From the NCBI GenBank assembly GCA_030448225.1, contig JAUJNJ010000109.1, forward strand, positions 1 to 19,699: DNA of 19,699 nucleotides, given 5' to 3'. This stretch comes from Phycisphaerae bacterium (GTDB lineage Bacteria > Planctomycetota > Phycisphaerae > Tepidisphaerales > Tepidisphaeraceae). Below are positions 1-7,825 of the stretch, piece by piece. A model generated the notes under the pieces. The model saw only the letters and a program-made list of their open reading frames with translations, was not told the origin of the DNA and searched no databases. Position numbers and translations under genes: made by a program. Position 1 is the stretch's first letter. Each line of letters begins with the position of its first letter.

Positions 1-1
1 C

Positions 2-610
2 AAGCCCTGCGTCCGCCGGCAACTGCCGATCCGCATGTTCGACAAGGCCGACCAGAAGTACGACGCGGTCGTCGACCGCGTGGCCGAGGTCCACGCGACC
101 GGCGCGCCGGTGCTCGTCGGCACGCGCAGCGTGCTGGCGTCGGACGAGGTGAGCAAGCGCCTCGCCGCCCGCGGGCTGATGCACCGCGTGCTAAACGCGG
201 CGCAGAACGCCCAGGAGGCGCAGATCGTCGCCGAGGCCGGCGGCCGGGGGAAGATCACCGTCGCGACGAACATGGCCGGCCGCGGCACCGACATCAAGCT
301 GTCGCGCGGCGTGGCCGAACTCGGCGGGCTGCACGTGATCAGCACCGAGCCCCACGGCTCGGGCCGCGTCGACCGCCAGCACGCCGGCCGCGCCGCCCGC
401 CAGGGCGACCCCGGCTGCGCCCAGATGTTCTGCAGCGCCGAGGACGACCTGTTCGTCCGCCACGCCAACGTCCTGCGCCGCAGCTGGCGCGCGACGGGCC
501 CGAAGCGGCTGATCAAGATCGCCCAGGACCGCGCCGAACGCCTCAGCCGCTTCAACCGCAAACAGGTCCTCAAGAGCGACGACTGGATGGACCAGAGCCT
601 GCCGTTCTAG
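2..610 (+). CDS. SecA-like preprotein translocase ATPase, C-terminal part (5' end outside window)
   Basis: The reading frame is open from the window edge, and the first residues (KPCVRRQLPIR) match the segment before SecA's second nucleotide-binding domain. That domain follows: VLVGTRS, the MHRVLNA strand, EAQIVAEAG, the motif VATNMAGRGTDIKL, the GGLHVISTE strand and GRAARQGDPG with the arginine residues that sense ATP. SecA is the ATPase that pushes unfolded proteins through SecYEG. After SAEDDLF only about 55 residues remain, ending in RKQVLKSDDWMDQSLPF. Canonical SecA continues from the equivalent point through the rest of the helical scaffold, the wing and a zinc-binding tail. This is therefore a short-form SecA-like protein, perhaps a second SecA and not the main housekeeping copy. 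Family assignment is firm; the specialised role is inference. Confidence 0.9.
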   Translation, partial: KPCVRRQLPIRMFDKADQKYDAVVDRVAEVHATGAPVLVGTRSVLASDEVSKRLAARGLMHRVLNAAQNAQEAQIVAEAGGRGKITVATNMAGRGTDIKLSRGVAELGGLHVISTEPHGSGRVDRQHAGRAARQGDPGCAQMFCSAEDDLFVRHANVLRRSWRATGPKRLIKIAQDRAERLSRFNRKQVLKSDDWMDQSLPF

Positions 611-730
611 CGGCGGCTTTCACCTGCGGTTCAGGAGTGCTGTGTCTCCTCGGTACCGCGGGGGCGGGCGGGGAGAGACGCACGCACTGCCGGCGCGCAT
701 GCGCGAAGAGGCAAGTTTCGGCCGATCCTC

Positions 731-738
731 GGAGGAAG
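731..738 (+). promoter_or_regulatory. Shine-Dalgarno site of the 47-codon ORF
   Basis: GGAGGAAG lies four bases before the ATG at 743, or seven bases counting from its GGAGG core. It is one of the strongest ribosome-binding sites in the window and supports the small ORF as a translated gene. Confidence 0.6.
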
Positions 739-742
739 TGCG

Positions 743-886
743 ATGGAGAAGCCCACCGAAAAGCCTTCCAACCCTCCGGTCAAGAAGAAGACGGTGCCGC
801 CCCCGGGGCGGAAGCTGTCTCCGCGCGAGGCCCGTGAACTCGTCAACAAGCAATTCGCCGAGGCTTTAGCGCGCCTCGCGAAGTGA
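743..886 (+). CDS. Small basic hypothetical protein, 47 aa
   Basis: I do not recognise this protein. It starts at an ATG with a strong GGAGG upstream and ends at TGA, giving 47 residues. The N-terminal half is rich in proline and lysine (MEKPTEKPSNPPVKKKTVPP). The second half, LSPREARELVNKQFAEALARLAK, is a likely amphipathic helix. It sits 132 bases downstream of the SecA-like stop and on the same strand. No membrane segment or signal peptide is visible. The good ribosome-binding site and the helix-like composition argue for a real gene; conservation in relatives would settle it. Confidence 0.5.
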   Translation: MEKPTEKPSNPPVKKKTVPPPGRKLSPREARELVNKQFAEALARLAK

Positions 887-1011
887 AGACGGCGATCGGC
901 GAATTCGGGACTGCGTATCGCCACCCATCCCGCCCGCCTCTCTGAGCGCCAGTCCTTTTCGAGGAAGCGCCCCGACCCACTTCACAATACTGCGTCCGCG
1001 CGCCGTGCCGG

Positions 1012-1017
1012 TAGAAT
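1012..1017 (+). promoter_or_regulatory. Possible -10 box of a leaderless transcript
   Basis: TAGAAT lies six bases before the ATG at 1024, and no Shine-Dalgarno is visible. If it is a -10 box, transcription would start at or next to the start codon. No good -35 hexamer is seen at normal spacing. Confidence 0.35.
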
Positions 1018-1023
1018 GGCGGC

Positions 1024-1968
1024 ATGCCTACCAAGAACATCGTGATCCTCCTCGCGTTTCTCCTAGTCGTTCCGTGCCTCCTTGTCGGGCCCGTCGCGGC
1101 GCAAGAGACGGCGAAACCGGCGGATGCCTCGCCCGCGCCGATCCCGCTGTGGCCCGGCGTCGCGCCGGGGGACAAGGGCGACATTGGCCCGGAGCGGGAC
1201 ACGACCGAGCCGGACCCGAAGGTGCCGCCGGAGAAGTACGTGACGCGGCTCGGCGACGTTTCGAAGCCGACGATCACCGTCTACCCCGCGCCGGCCGACA
1301 AGGCGAACGGGGCGGCGGTCCTCGTGTGTCCGGGCGGGGCGTACCGCATCCTCGCGTACGACCTCGAGGGGATCGAGGTCTGTCAGTGGCTCAACTCGAT
1401 CGGCGTGACAGGCGTGCTGCTGAAGTACCGCGTGCCGACCCGCCCGGGGCTGGAGAAGCACACGGCCGCCCTCCAGGACGCGCAGCGCGCGATGGGCATC
1501 GTGCGCAGCCGGGCGGCGGAGTGGGGCGTCGACCCCGCGCGGATCGGCGTGCTCGGCTTCTCGGCCGGCGGGCACCTCGCGGCGGCCGTCAGCAACAACT
1601 ACGAGACGCGCACGTACCCCGCCGTCGACGCCGCCGACGAGGTGAGTCGCCGCCCGGACTTCACGGTGCTCGTCTACCCCGCGTACCTGTCGACGAAGGA
1701 GGACCCGCACAAGCTCGCCCCCGAGATCGACGTGACGACGCGGACGCCGCCGGCGTTCCTCGTGATGACGCAGGACGACCCGATCGGGATCGAGAACGTC
1801 TACGCCTACGCGACGGCGATGAAGAACGCGAAGGTGCCCGCCGAGGTCCACGCCTACGCCACCGGCGGCCACGGCTACGGCCTGCGCCCCTCGCCCGACG
1901 CCGTCTCCGGCTGGCCGCGCCTCGCGGCGGCGTGGATGGAACACCACGGGTTTTTGAAGAAGAAGTAG
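1024..1968 (+). CDS. Secreted alpha/beta hydrolase, acetyl-xylan-esterase-like
   Basis: This is a 314-residue esterase-type hydrolase. Residues 1-27 form a signal peptide: positively charged start, hydrophobic stretch IVILLAFLLVVPCLLVG, and a cleavage site near VAAQE. The mature protein has the alpha/beta hydrolase core: the oxyanion-hole strand VLVCPGGAY (about 99-107), the nucleophile elbow GFSAGGH with Ser180, an acid in MTQDDP (Asp251 or Asp252), and His283 in GGHGYG. Planctomycete relatives with the IPLWPGVAPGDKG start are usually annotated as dienelactone-hydrolase or xylan-esterase-like, acting on acylated polysaccharides outside the cytoplasm. The substrate cannot be read from sequence. 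It appears to be transcribed alone and converges with the minus-strand genes below. Confidence 0.85.
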   Translation: MPTKNIVILLAFLLVVPCLLVGPVAAQETAKPADASPAPIPLWPGVAPGDKGDIGPERDTTEPDPKVPPEKYVTRLGDVSKPTITVYPAPADKANGAAVLVCPGGAYRILAYDLEGIEVCQWLNSIGVTGVLLKYRVPTRPGLEKHTAALQDAQRAMGIVRSRAAEWGVDPARIGVLGFSAGGHLAAAVSNNYETRTYPAVDAADEVSRRPDFTVLVYPAYLSTKEDPHKLAPEIDVTTRTPPAFLVMTQDDPIGIENVYAYATAMKNAKVPAEVHAYATGGHGYGLRPSPDAVSGWPRLAAAWMEHHGFLKKK

Positions 1969-2289
1969 ATCGCTCCGTCGGCCCATCGATGCTAAGCGCG
2001 TGCGATGTGACCGCATTCGATTGGATCGATCGAAACGCTTCTCCGGGGACGCAGCGACGTCACGCTGTGTAGTCATCCTGAGCGCAGCGCAGCATCTCTC
2101 GTCGTTCAGGTTCGGGAAACTCTGTGGGTTGCGTCGGTGGATCGGTTGGCGGCTTCCTCGGCCCTGCGGGCCGGTCGCGAAACGTGCCGGATCGTTGGTC
2201 CGGACTGCAAACGAGCGCTCTAGCCGATTGCGAATCAGCGGGTGCGCGGAGCGAGGGGTTCGCGTCGGATGGGGTGTTTGCCGCCGGGC
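1969..2289. other. Convergent intergenic region, 321 bp
   Basis: The spacer lies between two converging genes. No gene was found. It contains the dispersed repeat at 2069-2099 and a short GC hairpin at 2159-2173 (CGGCCC-TGC-GGGCCG) with no T-run, so it is a poor intrinsic terminator. Confidence 0.5.
2069..2099. repeat. Dispersed intergenic repeat (GTCATCCTGAGCG family)
   Basis: The stretch begins GTCATCCTGAGCGCAGCGCA and runs on to CATCTC. Translated on the minus strand it gives REMLRCAQDD, a peptide I know as a common false product of this repeat in many environmental genomes. Its role is unknown and only one copy is seen here. Confidence 0.5.
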
Positions 2290-3159
2290 CTACGCGGTCT
2301 CCACGCTGCTGCTGGGGGTGGTGGCGATCTCGCCGTGGAGGTAGCGGACGATCAGGTCGTTGGTCGCCGCGGACTGTTCGTGGTGGACCCACGCGCCGGC
2401 GTTCTCGACGACCTCCAGGTGGCTGTACCGGGCCATCGCCAGCAGGCGCACGCCGTGCTCGACCGGCGTCGGCCGGGCCTGGCGTCCCCAGACGAGCAAC
2501 AGCGGGTTGGCGACCTTCGGCAGCGACGAGAGCAGGTGGCAGTCGAGGTACCCGGTCAGCAGGCTCGCGTACGGGTGGATCGCCCCCGCCAGCCGCGCGT
2601 TCTCGTACAGCCGCTCGACGAGGTCCGGCGTGACGTGCTTGGGGTTGAAGAAGTTGTTCTCCAGGAACGTCGTCAGCTCGTACCGCCCGGTCATCGCGTC
2701 GTAATGCCCCGACGCGACGGCGGGCGTGCTGAGCATGAAGTGGCGGATCGGGGCGACCCACCGCGGGATGTCCAGGCCCGTCGGCTCGCTGCGCGGGCAG
2801 AGGAACACGAGCTTGTCAAACAGGTTGGCGCGCCACGCCGCCACCTCGGTGACGTACGCGCACGTCAGCCCGGACGACACGACGTGGGCCGGCTTTGCGA
2901 CCTCCTCGCGGAGGAAGTCGAAGATGAGTTCCGTGTAGAGGTTGGCGGTGTACTTCATCCGCGGCGCGTCGCTGGCGCCGAAGCCGAGCAGGTCGAGCGC
3001 GTAGACCGTGAAGTGGCGGGCGAGCGCGTCGAGGTTGTGCTCGTACTCCTCCTGGCTGGCGCCGGGGTAGACGTTGTGCACGAGGACGAGCGGGTCGCCC
3101 ATCCCGCGCTTCTGGTAGTGCACCTCGCCGTGATGCCACGCGTAGTACCGCGACGCCAT
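2290..3159 (-). CDS. Alpha/beta-hydrolase-fold protein lacking the catalytic triad
   Basis: The 289-residue protein has the full alpha/beta hydrolase layout without a signal peptide. LVLVHNVYPG (24-33) is the oxyanion strand, VYALDLLGFGASDAP (52-66) is the classic second strand, VVSSGLTCAY (93-102) is at the nucleophile elbow, LLLVWGRQARPTP (220-232) at the acid, and VVENAGAWVHHEQ (250-262) at the histidine. The three catalytic positions read Gly97 instead of Ser, Ala229 instead of Asp, and Ala256 instead of His. Ser95, Ser96 or His259/260 could in principle compensate. It starts four bases after the stop of the membrane-protein gene, so the two are probably translated from one transcript. 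Fold assignment is firm; that it is a pseudoenzyme is inferred. Confidence 0.85.
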   Translation of the reverse strand: MASRYYAWHHGEVHYQKRGMGDPLVLVHNVYPGASQEEYEHNLDALARHFTVYALDLLGFGASDAPRMKYTANLYTELIFDFLREEVAKPAHVVSSGLTCAYVTEVAAWRANLFDKLVFLCPRSEPTGLDIPRWVAPIRHFMLSTPAVASGHYDAMTGRYELTTFLENNFFNPKHVTPDLVERLYENARLAGAIHPYASLLTGYLDCHLLSSLPKVANPLLLVWGRQARPTPVEHGVRLLAMARYSHLEVVENAGAWVHHEQSAATNDLIVRYLHGEIATTPSSSVETA

Positions 3160-3163
3160 GATG

Positions 3164-3700
3164 CTAATTGTACCCGCGAACCGGGAACGCGGCTGGGGCG
3201 CCCTTCGGCGGCTCGCCGTAGAGCGGGCGGATCGAGTCGCGCAGGAGCACGACGAACGTGAAGACGCCGAGCGTCGTCCCGAGCGGCACCGACACGCAGT
3301 TGATCCCCGCCATCACCAGCGAGAACGTCCGCCGGCGGCGCCCGGCGATGCACCGCCCCGAGACGATCGTGAGGATGCCAACCGTCCACCCCAGCACGAT
3401 CGCGGCCGACCCCATGACGATGAAGATCCGCGCGACCATCGTCGGCATCGGCTGCGCGTTTGCCGGGGCGCCCGGGCCGCGAGGCGTCAAGAAGTTCGGG
3501 TCGTTGAGCGCGAGCACGCCGATCACGATGTGGACGATGAAGATGCACGAGAAGAGCATCGTCAGCGCGCCGTAGATGTAGTGGAAGATCGCCAGCAGCC
3601 GCAGGTGCTCCGCGTCGCGCGCGCCGCCGCGGATCGCGTAGCCGACCATCGGCGGCGCGGTCGTCGGCGGCGGCGGCAGTGGGGTGGGGGATGTCGTCAT
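3164..3700 (-). CDS. Small integral membrane protein, DUF4064-like
   Basis: The 178-residue protein has a short proline/threonine-rich cytoplasmic start (PTPLPPPPTTAPP) and then EHLRLLAIFHYIYGALTMLF leading into a first membrane segment (about 34-62). Further segments lie at about 88-115 and 126-152, separated by an arginine cluster (GRRRR, 120-124), which should face the cytoplasm. The 'EHLRLLAIFHYIYG' opening is common in planctomycete proteins of unknown function with a DUF4064-like topology; I cannot assign a role. The gene ends four bases before the pseudo-hydrolase start. The tight pairing suggests that they work together, possibly with the soluble protein docking on this one. Confidence 0.75.
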   Translation of the reverse strand: MTTSPTPLPPPPTTAPPMVGYAIRGGARDAEHLRLLAIFHYIYGALTMLFSCIFIVHIVIGVLALNDPNFLTPRGPGAPANAQPMPTMVARIFIVMGSAAIVLGWTVGILTIVSGRCIAGRRRRTFSLVMAGINCVSVPLGTTLGVFTFVVLLRDSIRPLYGEPPKGAPAAFPVRGYN

Positions 3701-3739
3701 GCCCGGCGACTCGCTTTCCGCGTCACGAGGGTGAGCGGG

Positions 3740-4410
3740 TTATTGGGGCGTAGCCGCGCGAAGGTCGCGCACCCAATTGGCGAAGTCCGCCAGGACGCTC
3801 GTGTCGTCGTCGATGCCGATCCGGGCGACGAACGGGTTCAGGTCCGCGACGCGCAGGAAGGGGAACGACAGGCTGCGCTCGATCGGCCGCCACGCCCGGT
3901 CGACCAGGGCGGAGGCGGAGACCGTCGCGTCACGCCTCAGCACCCACATTTCCGGTACGCCGAGGGCCGCGTAGATCGGTTGACGACGGCGTGCATCACG
4001 TCGATCTCGATGACCAGATCGGGCGGCGGATCGGTTCGCAGGTCTATTCGCTTTTTCGTTCGCACGGCTGGTTCGTTCGCGACCCAATAGCACAGGTCGG
4101 CCTCCAGGCCGTTGCGGCGGGCGAGACGCTTCAGCGTGCTCGATCCGCCGTTCGTCATCTTCGAACGAAACGTGACCGCGATCAGCCCGAGCATGATGCC
4201 GAGGACGCCCTTGAACCGCTCGTGTTCGATGGAGAGGGTCATGATCTCCAGCGTCCCCCGGTCATAGTTGATTCGGCTGGGCTGCTCGTCGTATTCGCGG
4301 AGGATTGAGCGGTAAAACCGCCAACTCGCGTCGTGGAACACGACGGAGTCGCGGTACTTCGTGGACTTCAGCAGGTCGAGCTGCACGACCGACATCTTAC
4401 GCAGCGGCAT
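3740..4410 (-). pseudogene. Uma2-family (DUF820) PD-(D/E)XK endonuclease, frameshifted
   Basis: Two overlapping frames together make one Uma2 protein of about 220 residues. The N-terminal frame starts at ATG 4410, or more likely at the second ATG at 4395 (MSVVQLDLL). It carries REYDEQPSRINYDRGTLEIM, then the nuclease core GLEADLCYW and PPDLVIEIDV with its Asp and Glu-X-Asp metal ligands. At about 3980-3990 the frame breaks, and the neighbouring frame continues with PIYAALGVPEMWVLRR to the stop at 3740. The homologous join would be VVN..PIYAALG, so one or a few bases are missing or extra there. Uma2 proteins are abundant in planctomycetes and cyanobacteria; their physiological role is unclear. 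The gene lies 23 bases after lysA on the same strand. It could be a true pseudogene or a sequence error. Confidence 0.75.
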
Positions 4411-4433
4411 CGGGCCGGCGAAGAAAAAACCCC

Positions 4434-5726
4434 TCAAACCCGCTCCAGCGACACCAGGTCCTCGTACGTCTCGCGGCGGCGGATGACGCGGTAGGTGTCG
4501 CCGTCGACGAGCACCTCTGGCACGCGCGGGCGGTTGTTGTAGTTGCTGCTCATCGCGAAGCCGTACGCGCCGGCGGTGAAGACGGCCAGCAGGTCGCCGC
4601 GCTTCGTGGTCGGCAGCGGGCGGGCCTTCGCGAGGTAGTCGCCGCTCTCGCAGATCGGGCCGACGACGTCGACCGTCTCGCCGCCGCGCGGCTCGAACGC
4701 GCGCGACCGCTCCGGCGGCACGTTCGCCGGGTCGGCGGGGCGCACCGGCCAGATGTGGTGGTAGCTCTCGTAGAGCGTCGGGCGGATCAGGTCGTTCATC
4801 CCCGCGTCGACGATCACGAACCGCCGTTCGCCGCCCTGCTTGCGGTACAGCACGCGCGTCACGAGGATGCCCGCGTTGCCGGCGATGTACCGCCCCGGCT
4901 CGAACGCGATGCGGTACGGCTTGCCCCGCAGCAGCGGGACCAGCGCCTCGGCGTGCTCGGTCACGGGCGGCGCCTGGTCCGGGCGCTCGTAGTTCACGCC
5001 GAACCCGCCGCCGACGTCGAACCACTCGATCCGGTGCCCGCGCTCGGTGAGGCGGTCGATCAGCGCGACGATCTTCGTCACCGCGTCGACGTACGGCCGC
5101 ACCTCGTAGATCGGCGAGCCGATGTGGATGTGGACACCGCCGATGCGCAGGTTCTTCAAGTCGCGGTACTGCTCGAACACGCGCTCGGCCCGCTCGATGT
5201 CGACGCCGAACTTCGTCTCCTTCTTGCCGGTCGTCGTCTTCACGTGCGTCTTGGCGCCGGGGTCGACGTCGGGGTTCACGCGGATCGCGCCGATCGCCTG
5301 CCGCCCGAGCGAGGCGGCCACGCGGTCGACGTTCTCGATCTCCGCCTCGGACTCCAGGTTGAACGCGGCGATCCCCACCTTGATCGCGTCGGCGATCTCC
5401 TGGTCGGTCTTGCCGACGCCCGCGTAGATCATCTTCTTCGGGTCGCCGCCGGCCTGGATCGCGCGGAACAGCTCCCCGCCGCTGGTGACGTCGAACCCGC
5501 ACCCCTCGTCGGCCAGCACCCGGCAGATGTTGATGTTGCCGCAGCTCTTGACCGAGTAGCAGATCGTCGCGTCCAGCGGGCGGAACGCCTCGGCGATCTG
5601 GCGGTAGTGGTGCAGGAGCGTGGCCTTCGAGTAGACGTAGACGGCGGTGCCCACCTCGCCCGCGATCCGCTCGACCGGGACGTCCTCGCAGTACAACTCG
5701 CCGTTCTTGTAGTTGAAGAAGTCCAT
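4434..5726 (-). CDS. lysA: Diaminopimelate decarboxylase
   Basis: LysA is the last enzyme of the diaminopimelate pathway. It removes CO2 from meso-diaminopimelate to give L-lysine, using pyridoxal phosphate. The 430-residue length is normal. The PLP lysine is Lys60 in CYSVKSCGN. HIHIGSPI (199-206), DVGGGFGVNY (237-246) and EPGRY (276-280) form the cofactor phosphate and substrate pocket. CESGDYLA (Cys359) and GAYGFAMSSNYN (Tyr388) complete the active site across the dimer interface. No frameshift is present. It stands apart from the upstream 199-aa gene by 219 bases with a possible promoter. No other lysine-pathway gene is in the window. Confidence 0.97.
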   Translation of the reverse strand: MDFFNYKNGELYCEDVPVERIAGEVGTAVYVYSKATLLHHYRQIAEAFRPLDATICYSVKSCGNINICRVLADEGCGFDVTSGGELFRAIQAGGDPKKMIYAGVGKTDQEIADAIKVGIAAFNLESEAEIENVDRVAASLGRQAIGAIRVNPDVDPGAKTHVKTTTGKKETKFGVDIERAERVFEQYRDLKNLRIGGVHIHIGSPIYEVRPYVDAVTKIVALIDRLTERGHRIEWFDVGGGFGVNYERPDQAPPVTEHAEALVPLLRGKPYRIAFEPGRYIAGNAGILVTRVLYRKQGGERRFVIVDAGMNDLIRPTLYESYHHIWPVRPADPANVPPERSRAFEPRGGETVDVVGPICESGDYLAKARPLPTTKRGDLLAVFTAGAYGFAMSSNYNNRPRVPEVLVDGDTYRVIRRRETYEDLVSLERV

Positions 5727-5810
5727 GTGCGCGTCAGCGTGCCTTTCGGAGGCCTTCGGTGCCTTCGGTTGCTGGTTTCGTGGGGTAAATCGGCCGCAAA
5801 TCCGCCGGAC

Positions 5811-5838
5811 ATCTTAGGGGCAAGGCGGGCGACTGCAA
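5811..5838 (-). promoter_or_regulatory. Possible lysA promoter
   Basis: On the minus strand TTGCAG (5838-5833) and TAAGAT (5816-5811) are separated by 16 bases, a good sigma70-type pair. It would give a leader of about 75-80 bases before the lysA ATG. The remaining spacer holds CCTTCGGTGCCTTCGGT-like short repeats at 5750-5770. Confidence 0.45.
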
Positions 5839-5945
5839 AACGATGCTTCGTAGCACGATCGCGGCGTCGACGTTTGAAACGCAAGCAGATCGTCCTCGAC
5901 CGCACGATGGACTGAGCGGGATTGCGTGACGCGGGCGGGGCGCCT

Positions 5946-6545
5946 TCACGCACGCGACGCGACAGGATCATCCGGCAGCGTGACGCCGACGAGCGCGGCC
6001 ACCCTCGCCGCGACCAGGCGGCAAGCCGTTTGAAGGTCTGCCTGCTCCTCCGGCAGTCGGACGGCCGCGGCGAACGCGTCGGTCGACCAGGAGCCGGGGT
6101 CGGCCCACTGGCTTCGATCGCTGTGCGTCCCGCTGGACCATGGCGCGTAGCCGATGTCCGAACCACTGAGGCGCGCCATCGCGAGCGCAACGGCGGCCAA
6201 CAACGCCACGTTCTCCGGCCACCGCTCCCACGCACTCACCTCTGCCTCGTTCGGGCACGCGGGCGCATCCACGCCGGCCGCGTCGTCGTCGCTAAAGAGG
6301 TGCAGTTCGGCGCAGTGGCTGTCACGGATCGTCGGTTCGAACGAGAACAGGACGTTGGACAACGGCGCACGGAATTTGAGCGGGCCCGGCTCAAGCGCTT
6401 CCGTGCCGGCTTCCTCGGATTTCCGAACAGTCAGTGGCGGTATCGTGCGCAGTCGAAGAATTTCGGCGACGGCCGACGACACGCCGGCCAGCAGTTCCGC
6501 TCCGGTCACAGATCTGTTCAGACGGAACTGGAGATCGATCGACAT
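5946..6545 (-). CDS. Hypothetical protein, 199 aa
   Basis: I do not recognise this family. The frame is intact, the ATG at 6545 has GGGAGG nine bases upstream (6555-6560 on the plus strand), and it opens MSIDLQFRLNRSVTGAELLA. The protein looks soluble and acidic, with no signal peptide or clear membrane span. There is a short alanine-rich helix (VALLAAVALAMARLSG), a tryptophan-containing stretch (SQWADPGSWSTDAF) and a C-terminal helix (ACRLVAARVAALVG). It begins 35 bases after the EboE locus on the same strand, so the two may share a transcript. It is the first uninterrupted gene beyond the indel-rich block. Confidence 0.7.
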   Translation of the reverse strand: MSIDLQFRLNRSVTGAELLAGVSSAVAEILRLRTIPPLTVRKSEEAGTEALEPGPLKFRAPLSNVLFSFEPTIRDSHCAELHLFSDDDAAGVDAPACPNEAEVSAWERWPENVALLAAVALAMARLSGSDIGYAPWSSGTHSDRSQWADPGSWSTDAFAAAVRLPEEQADLQTACRLVAARVAALVGVTLPDDPVASRA

Positions 6546-6580
6546 CGGTTGCCGCCTCCCGCGACCGTGCGATGTGGTGT

Positions 6581-7816
6581 TCAGTTCCGGCCACCCGCCG
6601 CGGCCGTACTCGGCACGCCGCCCGCATCGTCTGATGCGGGCAGCTCCCGGAGCAGCGCTGGAGCGCCTGCCTCCGCGATCATCGCCCGCGCCGCCGTCAT
6701 CTCGCGCGTCAGATCCTCGGCCACAACTGCGCCGCCTGCTGCCCGGGCAGCACCTCCCACGTGTACGTCTCGACCTCCAGGTGCGGCGCGTAATCGAGCG
6801 CGGCCACCGCGGCCAGGGCGGAGCGGAGGCGGGGCGGGTGGTGGAGAGGGGATGATGCGGTCGGCGTCGACCGGGACGTGGAAGTGCACGCACGTCGGCG
6901 GCGCTGAAGTCGGCGGGCGGGTCGATGATCAGGTCCTCGGTCAAATCGACGATGCGATCACCTCGCCGACGGACGATGCGGGCGTAGGTCTGGTGCAGGC
7001 CGCGCGGCTCGACGTACCGCCGCAGCGCGCCCGGCCCTCGTCGTTCGACGACGGGTGGTCGAGTTGCAGCGCGCAGCTCAGGTGCAGCTTGTTGATGCGG
7101 ATGCCCACCGCCGCCCAGCGCGCCCGATCGAGCCGGCGACGTCCTCGAACTCCACCGCCTGGTGGCACACGTCGTAGCAGACGCCGACGTGGTTCCCGCC
7201 GCCGAGGCCCTGCCCACGCGCGCGTCGGCGGCGGCCCAGGGCGGCGGAAGAAGATCGGCGTCTCGTCGGTCGTCTCCAGCACGCACATCGGCTCGGGCTC
7301 GATCGCCAGGCGGATCACCCCGGTGCGCTCCGGAGTCGTAGCTCGAGCGACACGGCCAGGTCGATCAACTGCTCGATGCACCGGTCGACAAACTCGGCGG
7401 CGTGGTCGAACCCCTTGAACCCCAGCGGCACGGTCGGGATGCTCCTCGTCCACGCCGGCCGGCAGCAGGGCGGCCAGCAGCAGCGCACCAGCGGGTGTAG
7501 TCGAGCCGCTGCGGCTGCGACCAGTCGGGCTTGTAGACCTGCTCCTTCACGCTCGCCGTGGAAGTCGCCGTGAGACGCGTTGAGCGTGTGGCACGTCAGC
7601 CGCGCGCCCGCAAGTCCCCGGCGAACGCGGATCGCCTCGGGCGCGGCCGAGTTCCGCCGCCACCGCGTGGGCATCCACAGCCCGCGGCCAGCGGCGCGTA
7701 GACGCGTCGCGCACCGGCGCAATGTACTTGTCAGGCCCCGCCTCCACCTCCGCCAGCGAGCAGGCCCGGGTGGACGTTGGTGCAGTAACTCAGCGGCAGT
7801 GGGCTCAGGGACATCG
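6581..7816 (-). CDS. eboE: EboE-type TIM-barrel protein (metabolite traffic), heavily frameshifted
   Basis: No single frame is complete, but pieces in all three frames line up in order with EboE. They are LSYCTNVHPG at the start, LTCHTLNASHGDFHG, VKEQVYKPDWSQPQRLDYTR, VPLGFKGFDHA, IRLAIEPEPMCVLETTDETP, CHQAVEFEDVAG, GIRINKLHLSCALQLDHP, RRYVEPRGLHQTYARI, VDLTEDLIIDPPADFS, FHVPVDADRI and LTREMTAARAMI near the end. The ATG at 7816 has GAGAGG seven bases upstream. The 1,236-bp span fits a protein of about 400 residues. EboE is a sugar-phosphate-isomerase-like TIM barrel of the ebo cluster, linked in cyanobacteria to export of scytonemin precursors. No other ebo gene is visible here. The breaks are more likely sequence errors than decay. 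Confidence 0.75.
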
Positions 7817-7825
7817 GTGGGCCTC

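Noticed and set aside
1063..2076. Long minus-strand open frame opposite the esterase
   Set aside because: Arginine- and alanine-rich shadow of the secreted hydrolase at high GC; no motif, no ribosome-binding site.
2242..3261. Long plus-strand open frame opposite the hydrolase-fold gene
   Set aside because: Low-complexity Arg/Val/Asp composition; the minus-strand frame has the clear fold motifs.
4411..5502. N-terminal two-thirds of a 521-codon minus-strand frame
   Set aside because: An out-of-frame reading of lysA that happens to run into the real Uma2 start; only the last 157 residues are genuine.
4305..5915. 536-codon plus-strand open frame opposite lysA
   Set aside because: Mirror of the lysA codons; no domain, and lysA is certain.
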